64,000 nucleotides of DNA from Halalkalibacter oceani (GCF_023715705.1 NZ_JAMBOS010000006.1:124001-188000); one strand, 5' to 3'. Positions 51,151 through 61,156 are shown, numbered from the stretch's first letter. Notes: generated from the sequence alone by a model not told the origin. Translations and numbers: made by a program.

Positions 51151-53853
51151 TTATAATGAGATGCCTAGCAATCCGCGGGTGAATTGGAAATCAATGTTCC
51201 CCTGCTGGAAGAGACGCGGGGTATAAGCATGCTCAATCGTTTGCTTACAGCGTTCTAAAATTTGCTCCGTCCAGATCGATGGATCACCGCTGAGGATGAG
51301 ATCCAGATCATTGGCAAATCGTTGCTGCATCGTCAGATTTGAAGACATTTGCAGCATCGGCACAAACGGGTGGGTTTGCATCGGCTGTTCATTTGTCAAG
51401 GCAATAAAGAGCTCAACGCCCGTGGCCGCTAATCCTGTAACCGTCTCAACCCAATGCGTCGTTGGCGCCTCCATTATATGGAACCCATTTTTACGGGCAT
51501 GCTCACCGTATGATAACGACGGTTCGACTTTCGCTGCTGTAAACAGCGGCTTATGATAAGCTTCGGTCTCAAGCAATTGGCTGTTTTCAGGAAGGACGAC
51601 CAATCCGCCGGCACCGACAATCATTTTTGTTAAAGCGGCCAGCTGCTCTCCGTCAACATCAGTGACGGAACCATCAGTGATAATGCCGACGCGCAACCCT
51701 TCAAGCCCGACTACTTCTTCTTTTCGCGGCGGAGTGACGGCCAATTGCTCGGTAAACCAAGCTTCGACCTTTTCCGTTACTTTTTTAATGCCGCCATCAA
51801 GCTGAATGCTGGCAAAGCCGAGCCGGCTCGGGTCGATGTCATTCTCTTTCATTTGATTTTTCATAAAGTCATTATGTGTTTTCTCACAGCCATGCTCCAG
51901 CAGAAGGCAATGTTTAACAAGAGGATGACGAAGATAGCCCATCATCGTGCGGGCATACATCTGTTCAGGCTGACCAGCCGAGTTCCCACAGCCTTCCGTA
52001 TGAGCCAATGCCACAAAGCGGGACAGACCTTTTTCCTGACCGAGCTCTTTTTCATTCAGACGCTTGGCGATCATATTGGCGACCTGACCGGAACAGAGAC
52101 TCGTCGGTAAAATTAAGCCGATGGCGTCACTGGCGAGATGATCGTTCTGACGCGTAAAGCTGAATGTGACAGAAGGGATGACTGCTCCGTCTGTGCGGAT
52201 GGCAATCGGCTCACCAGTCGGCTCCGGCTTAGTGAGCAGCTCTTTAAGTTTGCTCGCATCGGTCTGCTGCCAGTTGCGCCAAATTTGTACTTGCGCATGG
52301 CCTGCTCTTTCCCCGACACTGCGTTGACCGGAGGCTGTTTTCAACATTAATTCAAATGTTTGCTTGCCGAGCTCATCCATCGGCATGCCATCCTGATACA
52401 GACCGGCATTAATATCCATATCCTTTGAAAGCAGCTCGAACCGGCGGGAAGTCGTCACGACCTTGAGCGTCGGCACAAACGGAAAGTTGGTCACAGAGCC
52501 ATTTCCTGTTGTAAAGAAAATCAGATTACAGCCGGAGGCAACCTGGCCGGCGATACTTTCAAGATCGTTCCCCGGACTGTCCATGAAATGAAATCCTGAA
52601 TTGTGCATTGGCGCACCGTAATCAATCGCATAATCAAGACGCATATCCGGATCTTTTTTGCGGGCGGCACCAATCGACTTCAAATAAATATTATAGAGTC
52701 CGCGGAATTTATTTCCGCCTGATGGATTCCCTTCGGCATTCGCCCCATGCCAGGCCGTCCGTGTCTTAAACTCATCGATTAACGTTAAAAACTTGCGTGC
52801 CGTCTCGACGTCGCGAACTTTCTGCAGAACATACGGTTCAGCTCCGATTAGTTCATCCGTTTCCGCAAGGTTGGCAGCGCCGCCATACTGGATTAACTCC
52901 TTTGAAATCCAACCGAGCAACGGATTGGCGGAAATGCCGGAGAAGGAGTCGGAACCACCGCACTGCAAAGCGATTTTAAGATGGCTGATTGACTCGGGTG
53001 TTCGTTCGATTGCATTTACAGCCGGCAACCATTGTCGGACAATTTCTTCCCCTTTGGCCAAGCTTTCTTCAAATCCATCCTGGATAGAAAGGAAGCGGTG
53101 CAGAACATCATCAACCGGGTAATCGTGGCTTCTTGCATATTCTTCAACCATTTTGTTGGTAACGCCTTCATTTCCGTAATCGACGAGCAGAACGGCACCG
53201 ACGTTTGGGTTGACCATAAATCCGGAAAGGGTCCGTAATAACAATGGAAGGTTGTTCGGCTGCTTTATGTCTCCTTCTGTATGAGCGACCGGGACAATTC
53301 CGTCAATTTGCGGATAATTCGGCAGTTCGCCTTTCAGGCGCGCAGCCAGCTGTTTCACATAACTGCCGGTTCGTGAAGTTGTGCCTAACAGGACGACCAT
53401 ATTTCTTGTTCCGACCCCGCGTGCTTTGCTGCGACGATAGCCCATGAACGTCCGTGTTTCCTTATACGTGGGCAGGGCAGGGGCAGGCTGGAAGCTTTCC
53501 TCATCAAGAACAAATTCCGGTACATCGTCGGAAAAATTCGGCTCCGGCGGCAAGGCGAAGTCAAGCCCACGCACACTCAGCGCCTCAAGCACTCCCTCGT
53601 TAATCACGTAATTTCCAGGCTGGATTTCCTTCTGCGCGACGCCAAATGGCAGTGCCCACGAAAGCATATCATCGCCCGGCGCAATTGGTTTTACCGCAAA
53701 GCGGTGCCCTTCCATGACTGTATAATCCAAAGTCAGCTCCTGCCCCTGATAGTGAATCACCGTACCAGCATCGAGCTGACGCGTCGCCACTGCGACATTA
53801 TCTTCCGGTAACGGAAGTCTAGCAACTTCATCAAATTTGTAAGATAAATTCAT
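51151..53853 (-). CDS. Double-length UxaA/GarD-type sugar-acid dehydratase
   Basis: 900 residues, about twice an altronate (UxaA) or galactarate (GarD) dehydratase. The N-terminal SAF domain (1-95) and first UxaA-like module (about 140-525) keep CGGSDSFSGISANP (298-311) and GNGSVTNFPFVPT, but have lost the Cys of the VGTRN...C strand, of HTxGC (here AHTEGD) and of GLGCE (here YGNEG). The second module (about 560-890) keeps PTSLCSGQVA, HTEGCG (618-623) and EHGCE (654-657), but lost CGGSD. The two modules thus look complementary. Predicted to dehydrate a sugar diacid or aldonic acid. ATG at 53853 follows AAGGAG; cre-like site upstream. Confidence 0.85.
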   Translation of the reverse strand: MNLSYKFDEVARLPLPEDNVAVATRQLDAGTVIHYQGQELTLDYTVMEGHRFAVKPIAPGDDMLSWALPFGVAQKEIQPGNYVINEGVLEALSVRGLDFALPPEPNFSDDVPEFVLDEESFQPAPALPTYKETRTFMGYRRSKARGVGTRNMVVLLGTTSRTGSYVKQLAARLKGELPNYPQIDGIVPVAHTEGDIKQPNNLPLLLRTLSGFMVNPNVGAVLLVDYGNEGVTNKMVEEYARSHDYPVDDVLHRFLSIQDGFEESLAKGEEIVRQWLPAVNAIERTPESISHLKIALQCGGSDSFSGISANPLLGWISKELIQYGGAANLAETDELIGAEPYVLQKVRDVETARKFLTLIDEFKTRTAWHGANAEGNPSGGNKFRGLYNIYLKSIGAARKKDPDMRLDYAIDYGAPMHNSGFHFMDSPGNDLESIAGQVASGCNLIFFTTGNGSVTNFPFVPTLKVVTTSRRFELLSKDMDINAGLYQDGMPMDELGKQTFELMLKTASGQRSVGERAGHAQVQIWRNWQQTDASKLKELLTKPEPTGEPIAIRTDGAVIPSVTFSFTRQNDHLASDAIGLILPTSLCSGQVANMIAKRLNEKELGQEKGLSRFVALAHTEGCGNSAGQPEQMYARTMMGYLRHPLVKHCLLLEHGCEKTHNDFMKNQMKENDIDPSRLGFASIQLDGGIKKVTEKVEAWFTEQLAVTPPRKEEVVGLEGLRVGIITDGSVTDVDGEQLAALTKMIVGAGGLVVLPENSQLLETEAYHKPLFTAAKVEPSLSYGEHARKNGFHIMEAPTTHWVETVTGLAATGVELFIALTNEQPMQTHPFVPMLQMSSNLTMQQRFANDLDLILSGDPSIWTEQILERCKQTIEHAYTPRLFQQGNIDFQFTRGLLGISL

Positions 53854-53925
53854 AGTTTTCAAACTCCTTACTGTAGATTTCTATCAACAATCTATCATCA
53901 TGGCTAAAACGATGCTCAGAAAGCT

Positions 53926-53939
53926 TGAAAGCGTTTTAT
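53926..53939. promoter_or_regulatory. cre-like CcpA site upstream of uxaA-like gene
   Basis: TGAAAGCGTTTTAT, 12 of 14 matches to the cre consensus, 72 bases upstream of the start. Confidence 0.55.
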
Positions 53940-54068
53940 AAATTTTTTAATAAAAATCGAAGTCCCGTTTTTAGCATAGATGAGCTCATGTACATATTTT
54001 ATCACAGAATGAAAAAAAACGGCTGATATTTTCTTATAAACAGTGCTTTCTTATAATATGTTCAAAGA

Positions 54069-55109
54069 ATGACCATCGTTCTGGAAGCGGTCCCTGGTGG
54101 TTTTTTAGGTGTCGGCGTATTTTTTGTCTTATCCGGCTATCTCATTACAGACCTTCTCATGATGGAGTGGAAAAATACGAGGCGAATTGATTTTCGCCAG
54201 TTTTGGATCCGGCGAATCAAGCGTCTGCTTCCTACCCAGCTTGTCGTCTTACTGGCTGTCGCGCTATGGACAGCGCTGTTTCATCCTCTGCAATTAGCGA
54301 ATCTTTTGGGAGACTGGTTCGCATCTCTTTTTTATTTGACGAACTGGTGGTTCATCTTTCACGATGTCGGCTATTTTTCTAATTTTGGACTGCCTTCTCC
54401 GCTCTTGCATTTCTGGTCGCTCGCTGTTGAGGAGCAGTTTTATCTCATTTGGCCATTTTTGCTTTTACTTGGCCTTCGGTTCGTTCGTAACCACAGGCTT
54501 CTCACTAGTTTGATCTTCATCGGAGCTCTGGCTTCGATCGTTGGAATGGCAGCGCTCTATCAACCGGGGCTACTCGATACTAGCAGAGTCTATTTCGGGA
54601 CAGATACCCGCGCCTTCTCTCTTCTGATCGGAGCGGCACTTGCGCTAAGTTTACCGAGCCAAATCGTCAAGGAGAAGCTGGCTGATCATAATGGGGCGCG
54701 TCTCGCCCTTAATTTTATCGGGACTGTCAGCTTGGCCGGTTTGCTTTGGATGATGTGGAAGACGACCGAGTATGATGCTTTCCTGTACCGCGGTGGTATG
54801 GTGCTGCAGTCATTGGCGGCAGCTGGCTTGATCGTCGCCGCCGTTCACCCCTCTACTTGGATCAATCGTGTTTTCGAATGGAAGTGGCTACGGTGGTTCG
54901 GCATTCGTTCATACGGTATTTATTTATGGCATTATCCGGTTATCGTTTTGTTCTTTCCGGCAGGAAATGGAGAAAATCGGCTCGTTTGGATGTTGATCCA
55001 AATGGGGATTACGCTTGTGGTTGCCACGTTGTCTTGGCGGTTTATCGCGCAGCCAATCCGTTCCGGTGCGAAAAGAAGGAAGTGGAGGGAACTCACTCCT
55101 TCACAATAA
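54069..55109 (+). pseudogene. N-terminally truncated acyltransferase-3 (OafA/YrhL-like)
   Basis: 346 residues with eight or nine hydrophobic spans. The conserved GGFLGVGVFFVLSGYLITDLL starts at residue 10, whereas intact O-acyltransferases have about 30 residues before it, containing the first membrane span (DGLRALAV) and a conserved His needed for catalysis. No such sequence lies upstream in any frame. The usual extracellular SGNH domain is also absent; the protein ends soon after the last span (WRFIAQPIR). The ribosome binding site is poor. Probably a remnant, unless expressed as a short form. Confidence 0.65.
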
Positions 55110-55131
55110 ATAAGGAATGAAACCGATTAAT

Positions 55132-55202
55132 GAGCTTGAGACAAAACTAGCTTTGGACCTACTGGCAATGGCTTCATACGCCACAAGCCCGTTGTGAGAA
55201 AC
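55132..55202 (-). repeat. Dispersed intergenic repeat, copy E (half element)
   Basis: Read on the minus strand, 55202-55132 matches 20376-20446 of copy A with three differences in 71 bases. The other palindrome arm is missing. Confidence 0.85.
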
Positions 55203-55281
55203 CCACTCGTATAATTAATAATTTCAATGAATTACTCATGATACGATAGAATTAATCTATAAGGGAGAGAGAGGGTTTACA

Positions 55282-56163
55282 ATGAACTTGCAGCAGCTCG
55301 ATATTTATTATCGGTTTTGCCAATCGAAAAATGTCACAAAGGTCGCGCGTGAGATGAATTTAAAGCAGCCAACCGTCTCTTTCCACTTGAAAAAGCTGCG
55401 GGACTCTTTAGGTGTGATCTTGTATGAACAAAAGGGGGAAGAAACCGTCCTAACCTCGGCCGGTTCGATGCTTTACCAGTATGCGGAGAAAATTCTTCTG
55501 CTCGTATCGGAAGCTGAACGGGTGATGAAGGATTATCAATCGTATAAAAGAGGGGAGCTGCAAATCGGGGCGAGTACGATTCCGGCAAGCTATGTGTTAC
55601 CGCCTATTTGCAGTCAGTTTCATGTGAAGCGACCGAACGTCCAAATTACGCTCCATGTTCATTCAGCCCCTACGATCATCAAGATGGTCGAAGCAAAGCA
55701 GGTCGATTTCGGCATCGTCTCGATTCAACCGCTACAGCATTCATTGCTGCTATGCAAAGCGATTGTCCCGGATCGCCTTGTCTTCGTTCATTCCCCCGAT
55801 CATCCTTTAGCGGAGAAAGAGCAAATAACGCTTGAAGATATCGAACAAGTCCCGATTTATATTCACCAGTCCGGTTCCACGCGTCAAATCATTGATAAGT
55901 GGGTGGAGCGGGAGAAACTCAGCTTACATATTCAAATGGAATTAACGAGTATTGAGGCGATCAAGCAGATGGTTATCCTCGGTACGGGGGCGACGATTTT
56001 ATCAGAGCGGGCTGTGGAGGAGGAAGTAAAACAGAACAAGCTTGCCGTCCGGCCGTTACCAAACTTCATTCATGACCGTTCGATCTCAGTGATCTATCGG
56101 CATGACCGTCCGATCAGTCCGCTGATGCAGGAGTTTATGACCGATGTATTCAGGAGTGTATAA
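55282..56163 (+). CDS. LysR family transcriptional regulator
   Basis: 293 residues. N-terminal winged helix-turn-helix (FCQSKNVTKVAREMNLKQPTVSFHLKKL, about 12-40), then a periplasmic-binding-like effector domain (RGELQIGASTIPASYVLPPI onwards). A CysL/YwfK-like branch is possible. The target is unknown; no divergent gene starts next to it, only a truncated acyltransferase upstream. A GGGAGAGAGAGGG stretch precedes the ATG. Confidence 0.92.
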   Translation: MNLQQLDIYYRFCQSKNVTKVAREMNLKQPTVSFHLKKLRDSLGVILYEQKGEETVLTSAGSMLYQYAEKILLLVSEAERVMKDYQSYKRGELQIGASTIPASYVLPPICSQFHVKRPNVQITLHVHSAPTIIKMVEAKQVDFGIVSIQPLQHSLLLCKAIVPDRLVFVHSPDHPLAEKEQITLEDIEQVPIYIHQSGSTRQIIDKWVEREKLSLHIQMELTSIEAIKQMVILGTGATILSERAVEEEVKQNKLAVRPLPNFIHDRSISVIYRHDRPISPLMQEFMTDVFRSV

Positions 56164-56494
56164 TTGATTGGTTGAAGAAAGTTAGGATTTATATGAAGAG
56201 TGGCGAAGTGTGTAACGGAAGGGACGATAGTAGAGATGGTGATCTTACAAGCTTCCTTTATTAGTTGCTTCCACTGAGAGTTCAAGGAAACCTTAAAGAT
56301 CAATGTTAAGTATATCCGAGATATCATCAAGGACATATTAGAAAAAATGCCTATTCCAAAGGGAGAAATTTCACTTTTATTCACTTTTTTAAGAAATTTA
56401 GTCTGTAAGGTGAAATTGAAAAGATAAATGTTTCCTCTTAGTTTCACCTTACAGGAGGTTATTTGGTTCTCATAATATATTTAGTAATATGGTG
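56164..56494. other. Non-coding AT-rich gap with one long hairpin
   Basis: No supportable gene. TGTAAGGTGAAA (56404-56415) pairs perfectly with TTTCACCTTACA (56442-56453). One plus-strand frame reads about 70 residues (with DIIKDILEKMPIPKGE) interrupted by a stop, possibly a decayed gene. Base composition falls sharply here compared with the LysR gene. Confidence 0.5.
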
Positions 56495-56779
56495 TTATTT
56501 TCTAACGGAAGAATATTTTTGATAAAGGACTATTAAAGACGATGTATACCAGACATATGGGAGATGCTCTATTGCTATCGCACCAGGCAGTATAACAAGC
56601 AAGTCTATGAGCACAAGCACGAGTACAGCAAAAAGGAATTGGATAATAATAAATCCATAGGGGATATACTTTGTAAATAACAATAAAGCACCATAAAAAA
56701 TTAGCACCCATATTAATGTAATAATTAGCACAATAAATATCCTTTCGAAGACAATAGCAGTTGAAATATTCTCAATCAT
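56495..56779 (-). CDS. Small hydrophobic membrane protein, unrecognised
   Basis: 94 residues with two long hydrophobic spans (FIVLIITLIWVLIFYGALLLF and a second from about 45 to 68) and a polar C-terminal tail. GGGAGGGAAG precedes the ATG. Not recognised. It lies downstream of the secreted protein gene on the same strand, separated by a strong hairpin, so the two may share a promoter with partial termination. AT-rich. Confidence 0.6.
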   Translation of the reverse strand: MIENISTAIVFERIFIVLIITLIWVLIFYGALLLFTKYIPYGFIIIQFLFAVLVLVLIDLLVILPGAIAIEHLPYVWYTSSLIVLYQKYSSVRK

Positions 56780-56801
56780 CTACTTCCCTCCCAATTCTTT
56801 A

Positions 56802-56842
56802 AAATATAAGACAGCTCATTTAAATGAGCCGTCTTATATTTT
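56802..56842 (-). terminator. Palindromic terminator between two AT-rich genes
   Basis: AAATATAAGAC plus GCTCATTT, then AAATGAGC plus GTCTTATATTT: an almost perfect 19-bp stem with one mismatch and no real loop. Terminates the 56859 gene. Confidence 0.7.
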
Positions 56843-56858
56843 ACACCATTAAGAATAA

Positions 56859-57977
56859 TTAACGAACAGGTCTATAGTAGTTAGTTGCATCTGCTCTAGT
56901 TGTTGCATATTCTCTAATATGACCAACATATTCATATTTCAGCCATGTATTTTGTGTGATAACCGCCTGACCATTACTATTTAAAGGCATACCACGGGGC
57001 ATTACAAGTTGAGAATGTGCTGCGATACCATCAGTCTCATAACTTGATGCTCTTGCAAGATTTAATTGATACCAAACTCTTAATGTCTGAACATTAGCAG
57101 TGCTGTTAATGTTAGTACGTGATATAGGTATAAAGATTGGAATATCTCTAGTAGTAAACGGAATGCTAAATGAAATATTTCTAGTTCCTGGAGATGCAGG
57201 GTTAATAGTTTGTTTTCTACCGGTTCCCTGCATACCGTTTTGAATTTGTGCTTCGTAAAGCCAAGTTTGTTGAATAGCACTGCTTGGTTGTGATGCTAAA
57301 GTATTAGCTTCCCTAACAACAGGTCTTAATCTAGTAATCCAATCTGCTCTTTCGCTCATACCAGGAGTAGTAAAAGTGTCTAGTCTTATTCCTGTATTAC
57401 TAACAATGACATTAGTTCTTGTCATATCTCCAGTATTCATAAGAGCTATCTCATTTTCCTCACTTAAGATTGTTTTAAATTCAGTTGATGTTTCAATTTT
57501 AGGCTTGGAATCACCATCTAAATTAATTGTGAAGGGATGAATTCTATTCTCATCTTCATCTAGTTCAAAAATATTAATCACAGCATTCCCGTCTTCAAGA
57601 ATAAACATTTCAAAATGTAATTCTCCATTATTTACAATTCCAGTATATCCATTAGCTTTGTGTCCTTCAAATTCATTAAAAGAAGCTGTAGAAGTTAATT
57701 CATATGATGTCAAATACTCATCAGTGGCATTAGGAATATGTATCGTTCCAGAAACAACACCATCGACTAATTCTAAGTCAGCTTTAACCAAGTTGTCTTG
57801 AATAGCTTTTTTCTCAACTAAAAATGTTGAAATTCTGTTTTCTTCATATCGCGTATCCTGCACGTATCCACTTGTTTTGAAGCTAGTTACATCATTTTTT
57901 GACTGGCTGTCTGCGAATGTAGAGGTGGGCAAAAGTAAACTAAAACAAAGTAAACTTCCGATAACGACTTTTCTCAA
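56859..57977 (-). CDS. Secreted protein of unknown family
   Basis: 372 residues. The start is TTG at 57977, ten bases after AAAGGAG, giving a signal peptide (LRKVVIGSLLCFSLLLPTSTFA). The mature part is beta-rich, with Asn/Thr-rich strands (TTRDIPIFIPISRTNINST, NTWLKYEYVGHIREYATTR), and no enzymatic motif or wall anchor was seen. An upstream ATG frame ignores the ribosome binding site. Not recognised; the AT-rich composition, unlike the flanks, suggests transfer. Confidence 0.65.
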   Translation of the reverse strand: MRKVVIGSLLCFSLLLPTSTFADSQSKNDVTSFKTSGYVQDTRYEENRISTFLVEKKAIQDNLVKADLELVDGVVSGTIHIPNATDEYLTSYELTSTASFNEFEGHKANGYTGIVNNGELHFEMFILEDGNAVINIFELDEDENRIHPFTINLDGDSKPKIETSTEFKTILSEENEIALMNTGDMTRTNVIVSNTGIRLDTFTTPGMSERADWITRLRPVVREANTLASQPSSAIQQTWLYEAQIQNGMQGTGRKQTINPASPGTRNISFSIPFTTRDIPIFIPISRTNINSTANVQTLRVWYQLNLARASSYETDGIAAHSQLVMPRGMPLNSNGQAVITQNTWLKYEYVGHIREYATTRADATNYYRPVR

Positions 57978-58278
57978 TAAAATCACTTCTCCTTTTACAT
58001 TTTTACCACAAAATATATTTTCTGTGATTATTTCCAATAATAAGTAAAATATCTAAAAATGTCAATGAATTAAAGTGAAATTTCCAAAAAAAAATAAAAA
58101 ATTATGGATCGTCAGCTTTGCATTAAAAAGCAAGTAAGAGGTGTCTGAAAAACATCCGTTTATTCAGAATCATCCAAATAGTTATTTATTATCGTCTTTA
58201 TCGCAAATTTTGTCGAATTATCATATACTAATCTAGTCAAATTGTAGATTACATACTATGTAGTAGGAGGCACGCTTC

Positions 58279-60243
58279 TTGTTTACGTCTATTCATTCTA
58301 GATTATTTACTATCTTTTTACTCGTCTCTCTCATTCCTTTATTATGTTTAAGCATCTTTTTTTACACACAAATGCAAAGCGGATTCTCCAGTTTATTAAC
58401 AGAGAATAAAAATGAAACAAAAGAGTCGATCTCGCTTCAACTGAACCGGGCAGCGACGGATTTACTTGAGCTTACTACGCTCTATGCCGAAGATGAAGAA
58501 TTGAAGCAAGCATTTATCGATCAAGATCGGGAGCAGCTTCATCTCATCATGCAACGGGTTTATAATCGCTTACAAACCGAGCACGGAATCGACGTATTTG
58601 AATTTGGCGATTCGGCCGGAAACGTCTTCTATAGAGCCCATAATCCGGAAAAATTCGGCGATGATAAAAGCGCGATGTCTGTGATTCAATCCGCTTTAAA
58701 TGGAGAGGAACTAGCTGGCTTTGAATTTGGGAATAGCGGCCTGGCCGTTCGGGCTTTTGTACCAATCAAAGATCGCAATGAAACAATCGGGACTCTTCAG
58801 ACTGGTCTGAGCAGTACATTTCTCAATTCGATTGCTGACTCATTACAGCGAGTTGATTTAAACATTTTTAATACGGACGGAGAGATCATGGTCTCTTCGC
58901 ATGATGATGTGATCGACAGCAGACTCAATGAGCCGCTTATTGAAAAAGTTATGCGCGGAGAAGAGGTGACAGAGGATAGGGGCAATGTGAGAGAAACCTA
59001 CATTCCTCTCTTTGACCCTACCCAGTCCGAGGTGATCGGGATTATTAATTTTAATCAGGATGAATCGATCATTGGACAATTTCAAAACAGAATCGTCCTT
59101 ATCCTTTTTCTCGTGTTAGGGGTAACAGTTTTGGCGATTTCGTTCATTGCCTGGGGGATCAGCAGAAGCTTTTCGAAGCCAATCCAGGAAGTTACGGAAG
59201 TGATGGATGAAATTTCAAATGGTAACCTCACCGCTAACCTGACGATAATGGACAGAAAAGATGAGATCGGAAAATTGTTCAAATCGGTAAATGAGACAAA
59301 AACGCATTTACGCGAGATCATTCAGACATTAGCTCACTTAACGGGGCGGGTCAATCAGCAATCGGCCATGCTGAGACAATCATCCGAAGAAATCATGAAT
59401 GGCAGTCAGCAAATCTCAATTACGATGCAGGAATTGTCGAACGGAGCGGAATCACAAGCTTCCGCTACAGTTGATTTAACGGAAACGATGCAATCGTATT
59501 CTGCAAAAATAACATCAGCAAGCAAAACCGGGAATGATATCGCCTCAACGGCCAGTAATGTGCTTAAGCTGACGGAAGCAGGGAAGGATAGAATGGATAC
59601 GTCGATTTCGCAAATGGACACGATTCACCAGCGAGTCGATGAAGCGGTGGCGAAAGTCGTTAGTCTGGAGCAGAAGTCGAGCGACATTACTGATCTTGTT
59701 AACATGATTCAAGCGGTGGCCGAGCAGACGAACCTGCTTGCGTTAAATGCGGCGATTGAAGCGGCGCGCGCCGGTGAGCACGGTCGCGGCTTTGCCGTTG
59801 TGGCAGATGAGGTTCGGAAGCTGGCTGAGCAGGCCGCTCATTCCACGGAGGATATTAAAGCGAACGTCTCCGGAATTCAAACGGAATCCAGGCAGGCAAC
59901 GGACGCCTTGCGCTCCAGTTACTCACAGGTTGAGCTTGGGACGAAGCAGATCGATGCTACCGGACAAACCTTAAATCAAATGACAGCTGCGATAGCCGAA
60001 ATGATTACAAAAATCAATCAAAATACTTCAGACTTGAAAATGATTGAACAGGACACGGAGGACATGCAGCAATTTATTGACCATATCGCCTCGATTTCCG
60101 AGGAATCAGCGGCGGGAATTGAGCAAACAACCGCTTCGACTCAGCAAACCGCAAGTTCAATTGAACAAATTGCCCAAAATACCGATACATTAGACCAGCT
60201 AGTTCAAGAATTGAATGAAAAAATGAAACGATTTAAGATTTGA
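58279..60243 (+). CDS. Methyl-accepting chemotaxis protein
   Basis: 654 residues: TM1 (about 8-30), an extracellular Cache-type sensor (31-270; [34 protein letters not shown]), TM2 (about 275-297), HAMP (300-350) and a long MCP coiled coil with the tip [23 protein letters not shown]. Detects an extracellular ligand and controls CheA. TTG start with TAGGAGG upstream. Gln/Glu pairs suited to methylation flank the tip. No che or other motility genes are nearby, which is normal for receptors. Confidence 0.93.
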   Translation: MFTSIHSRLFTIFLLVSLIPLLCLSIFFYTQMQSGFSSLLTENKNETKESISLQLNRAATDLLELTTLYAEDEELKQAFIDQDREQLHLIMQRVYNRLQTEHGIDVFEFGDSAGNVFYRAHNPEKFGDDKSAMSVIQSALNGEELAGFEFGNSGLAVRAFVPIKDRNETIGTLQTGLSSTFLNSIADSLQRVDLNIFNTDGEIMVSSHDDVIDSRLNEPLIEKVMRGEEVTEDRGNVRETYIPLFDPTQSEVIGIINFNQDESIIGQFQNRIVLILFLVLGVTVLAISFIAWGISRSFSKPIQEVTEVMDEISNGNLTANLTIMDRKDEIGKLFKSVNETKTHLREIIQTLAHLTGRVNQQSAMLRQSSEEIMNGSQQISITMQELSNGAESQASATVDLTETMQSYSAKITSASKTGNDIASTASNVLKLTEAGKDRMDTSISQMDTIHQRVDEAVAKVVSLEQKSSDITDLVNMIQAVAEQTNLLALNAAIEAARAGEHGRGFAVVADEVRKLAEQAAHSTEDIKANVSGIQTESRQATDALRSSYSQVELGTKQIDATGQTLNQMTAAIAEMITKINQNTSDLKMIEQDTEDMQQFIDHIASISEESAAGIEQTTASTQQTASSIEQIAQNTDTLDQLVQELNEKMKRFKI

Positions 60244-60303
60244 AGAATGAAAGCCGGTTTTCTGTAAGGTTTCGTACAGCATGATATCTTTTTAAACTAA
60301 CCA

Positions 60304-60334
60304 TTGACTCTTACCTTAGGTAAGGGTCTATTGT
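60304..60334 (+). promoter_or_regulatory. MerR-type promoter with 19-bp spacer
   Basis: TTGACT, 19 bases, TATTGT. The spacer holds the near-perfect palindrome CTTACC-TTA-GGTAAG, the geometry that MerR activators untwist. Controls the merR-abc operon, presumably by autoactivation. Confidence 0.85.
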
Positions 60335-60359
60335 TTTATGTACAGGGAGGTGGTTGACG

Positions 60360-61115
60360 TTGCTCACGGTAAAGCAAGTTGCGGAATTGACGGGGGTAAC
60401 GGTGAAAGCTCTATATCATTATCATAAGATTGGTTTGCTGGAGCCGGCTGAAATATCCGATAACGGCTACAGACTATATGGCAAAAGGGAATTAGAAAGG
60501 TTGCAGCATATTTTGTTTTACCGCGAGTTGGATTTCACGTTGGATGCGATTCAACTGCTTTTGCAGGAAAAGAAAAATCGCGACCAGCTTTTAGTAGAAC
60601 AAAAGGACCTGCTGGAAAAGGAAGTAAAAAGGATTACCCTTATCTTACACACAATTAAGGAAACGATTCATTTTGAGAGAATCGGAAGGAACTTGGATGA
60701 AGAAAGCATGTTCAAAGGGTTGAATAAAGAGCATTGGCAGGAAAGCCTGAAAGCGCATCATGCGCATTTGAGAGTGAAGTATCAATTGGACGTGTTCAGC
60801 GAAGTGCGCAGCGAGGAATTTGAGCAATCAGCGAAACAGGAGCAGCAGTTTCAAGAGAAAATGATCTTTGCCATGCAGCAAGGGTGGGCGGTAAGTGATC
60901 AGCGAGTAAAGAGTTTGATTGCCGACCTTCTTCGTTACATTAACAGCCTCAGCTATATTAGCAATCTTGTTGATGACGTCGATGCGACCGGCTTTGTTGA
61001 AGCGACATGGGTCATCATCAATGATGAGTTTTATAGAAGTAAGCTGGATCAGCAGCTGCTCGGACTCGTCTACTATTTATATGCAGCGGCGGTTAGTTAT
61101 GCAGAAGAGACGTAA
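60360..61115 (+). CDS. MerR/TipA family activator
   Basis: 251 residues: a MerR helix-turn-helix (TVKQVAELTGVTVKALYHYHKIGLL), coiled-coil linker (about 75-105), then a C-terminal TipAS-like all-helical domain for binding a drug-like ligand. TTG at 60360 has GGAGGTGG six bases upstream; a TTG two codons earlier is too close. It should sense a compound and activate the ABC exporter 41 bases downstream from the promoter at 60304. Confidence 0.92.
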   Translation: MLTVKQVAELTGVTVKALYHYHKIGLLEPAEISDNGYRLYGKRELERLQHILFYRELDFTLDAIQLLLQEKKNRDQLLVEQKDLLEKEVKRITLILHTIKETIHFERIGRNLDEESMFKGLNKEHWQESLKAHHAHLRVKYQLDVFSEVRSEEFEQSAKQEQQFQEKMIFAMQQGWAVSDQRVKSLIADLLRYINSLSYISNLVDDVDATGFVEATWVIINDEFYRSKLDQQLLGLVYYLYAAAVSYAEET

Positions 61116-61156
61116 CCGATAGAATGATTTAACCGCCACGACAGGGAGGAACGGAC

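Noticed and set aside
56094-56447. 117-residue minus-strand frame after lysR
   Set aside because: It overlaps the lysR 3' end, has no start signal and looks like a composition artefact of the AT-rich gap.
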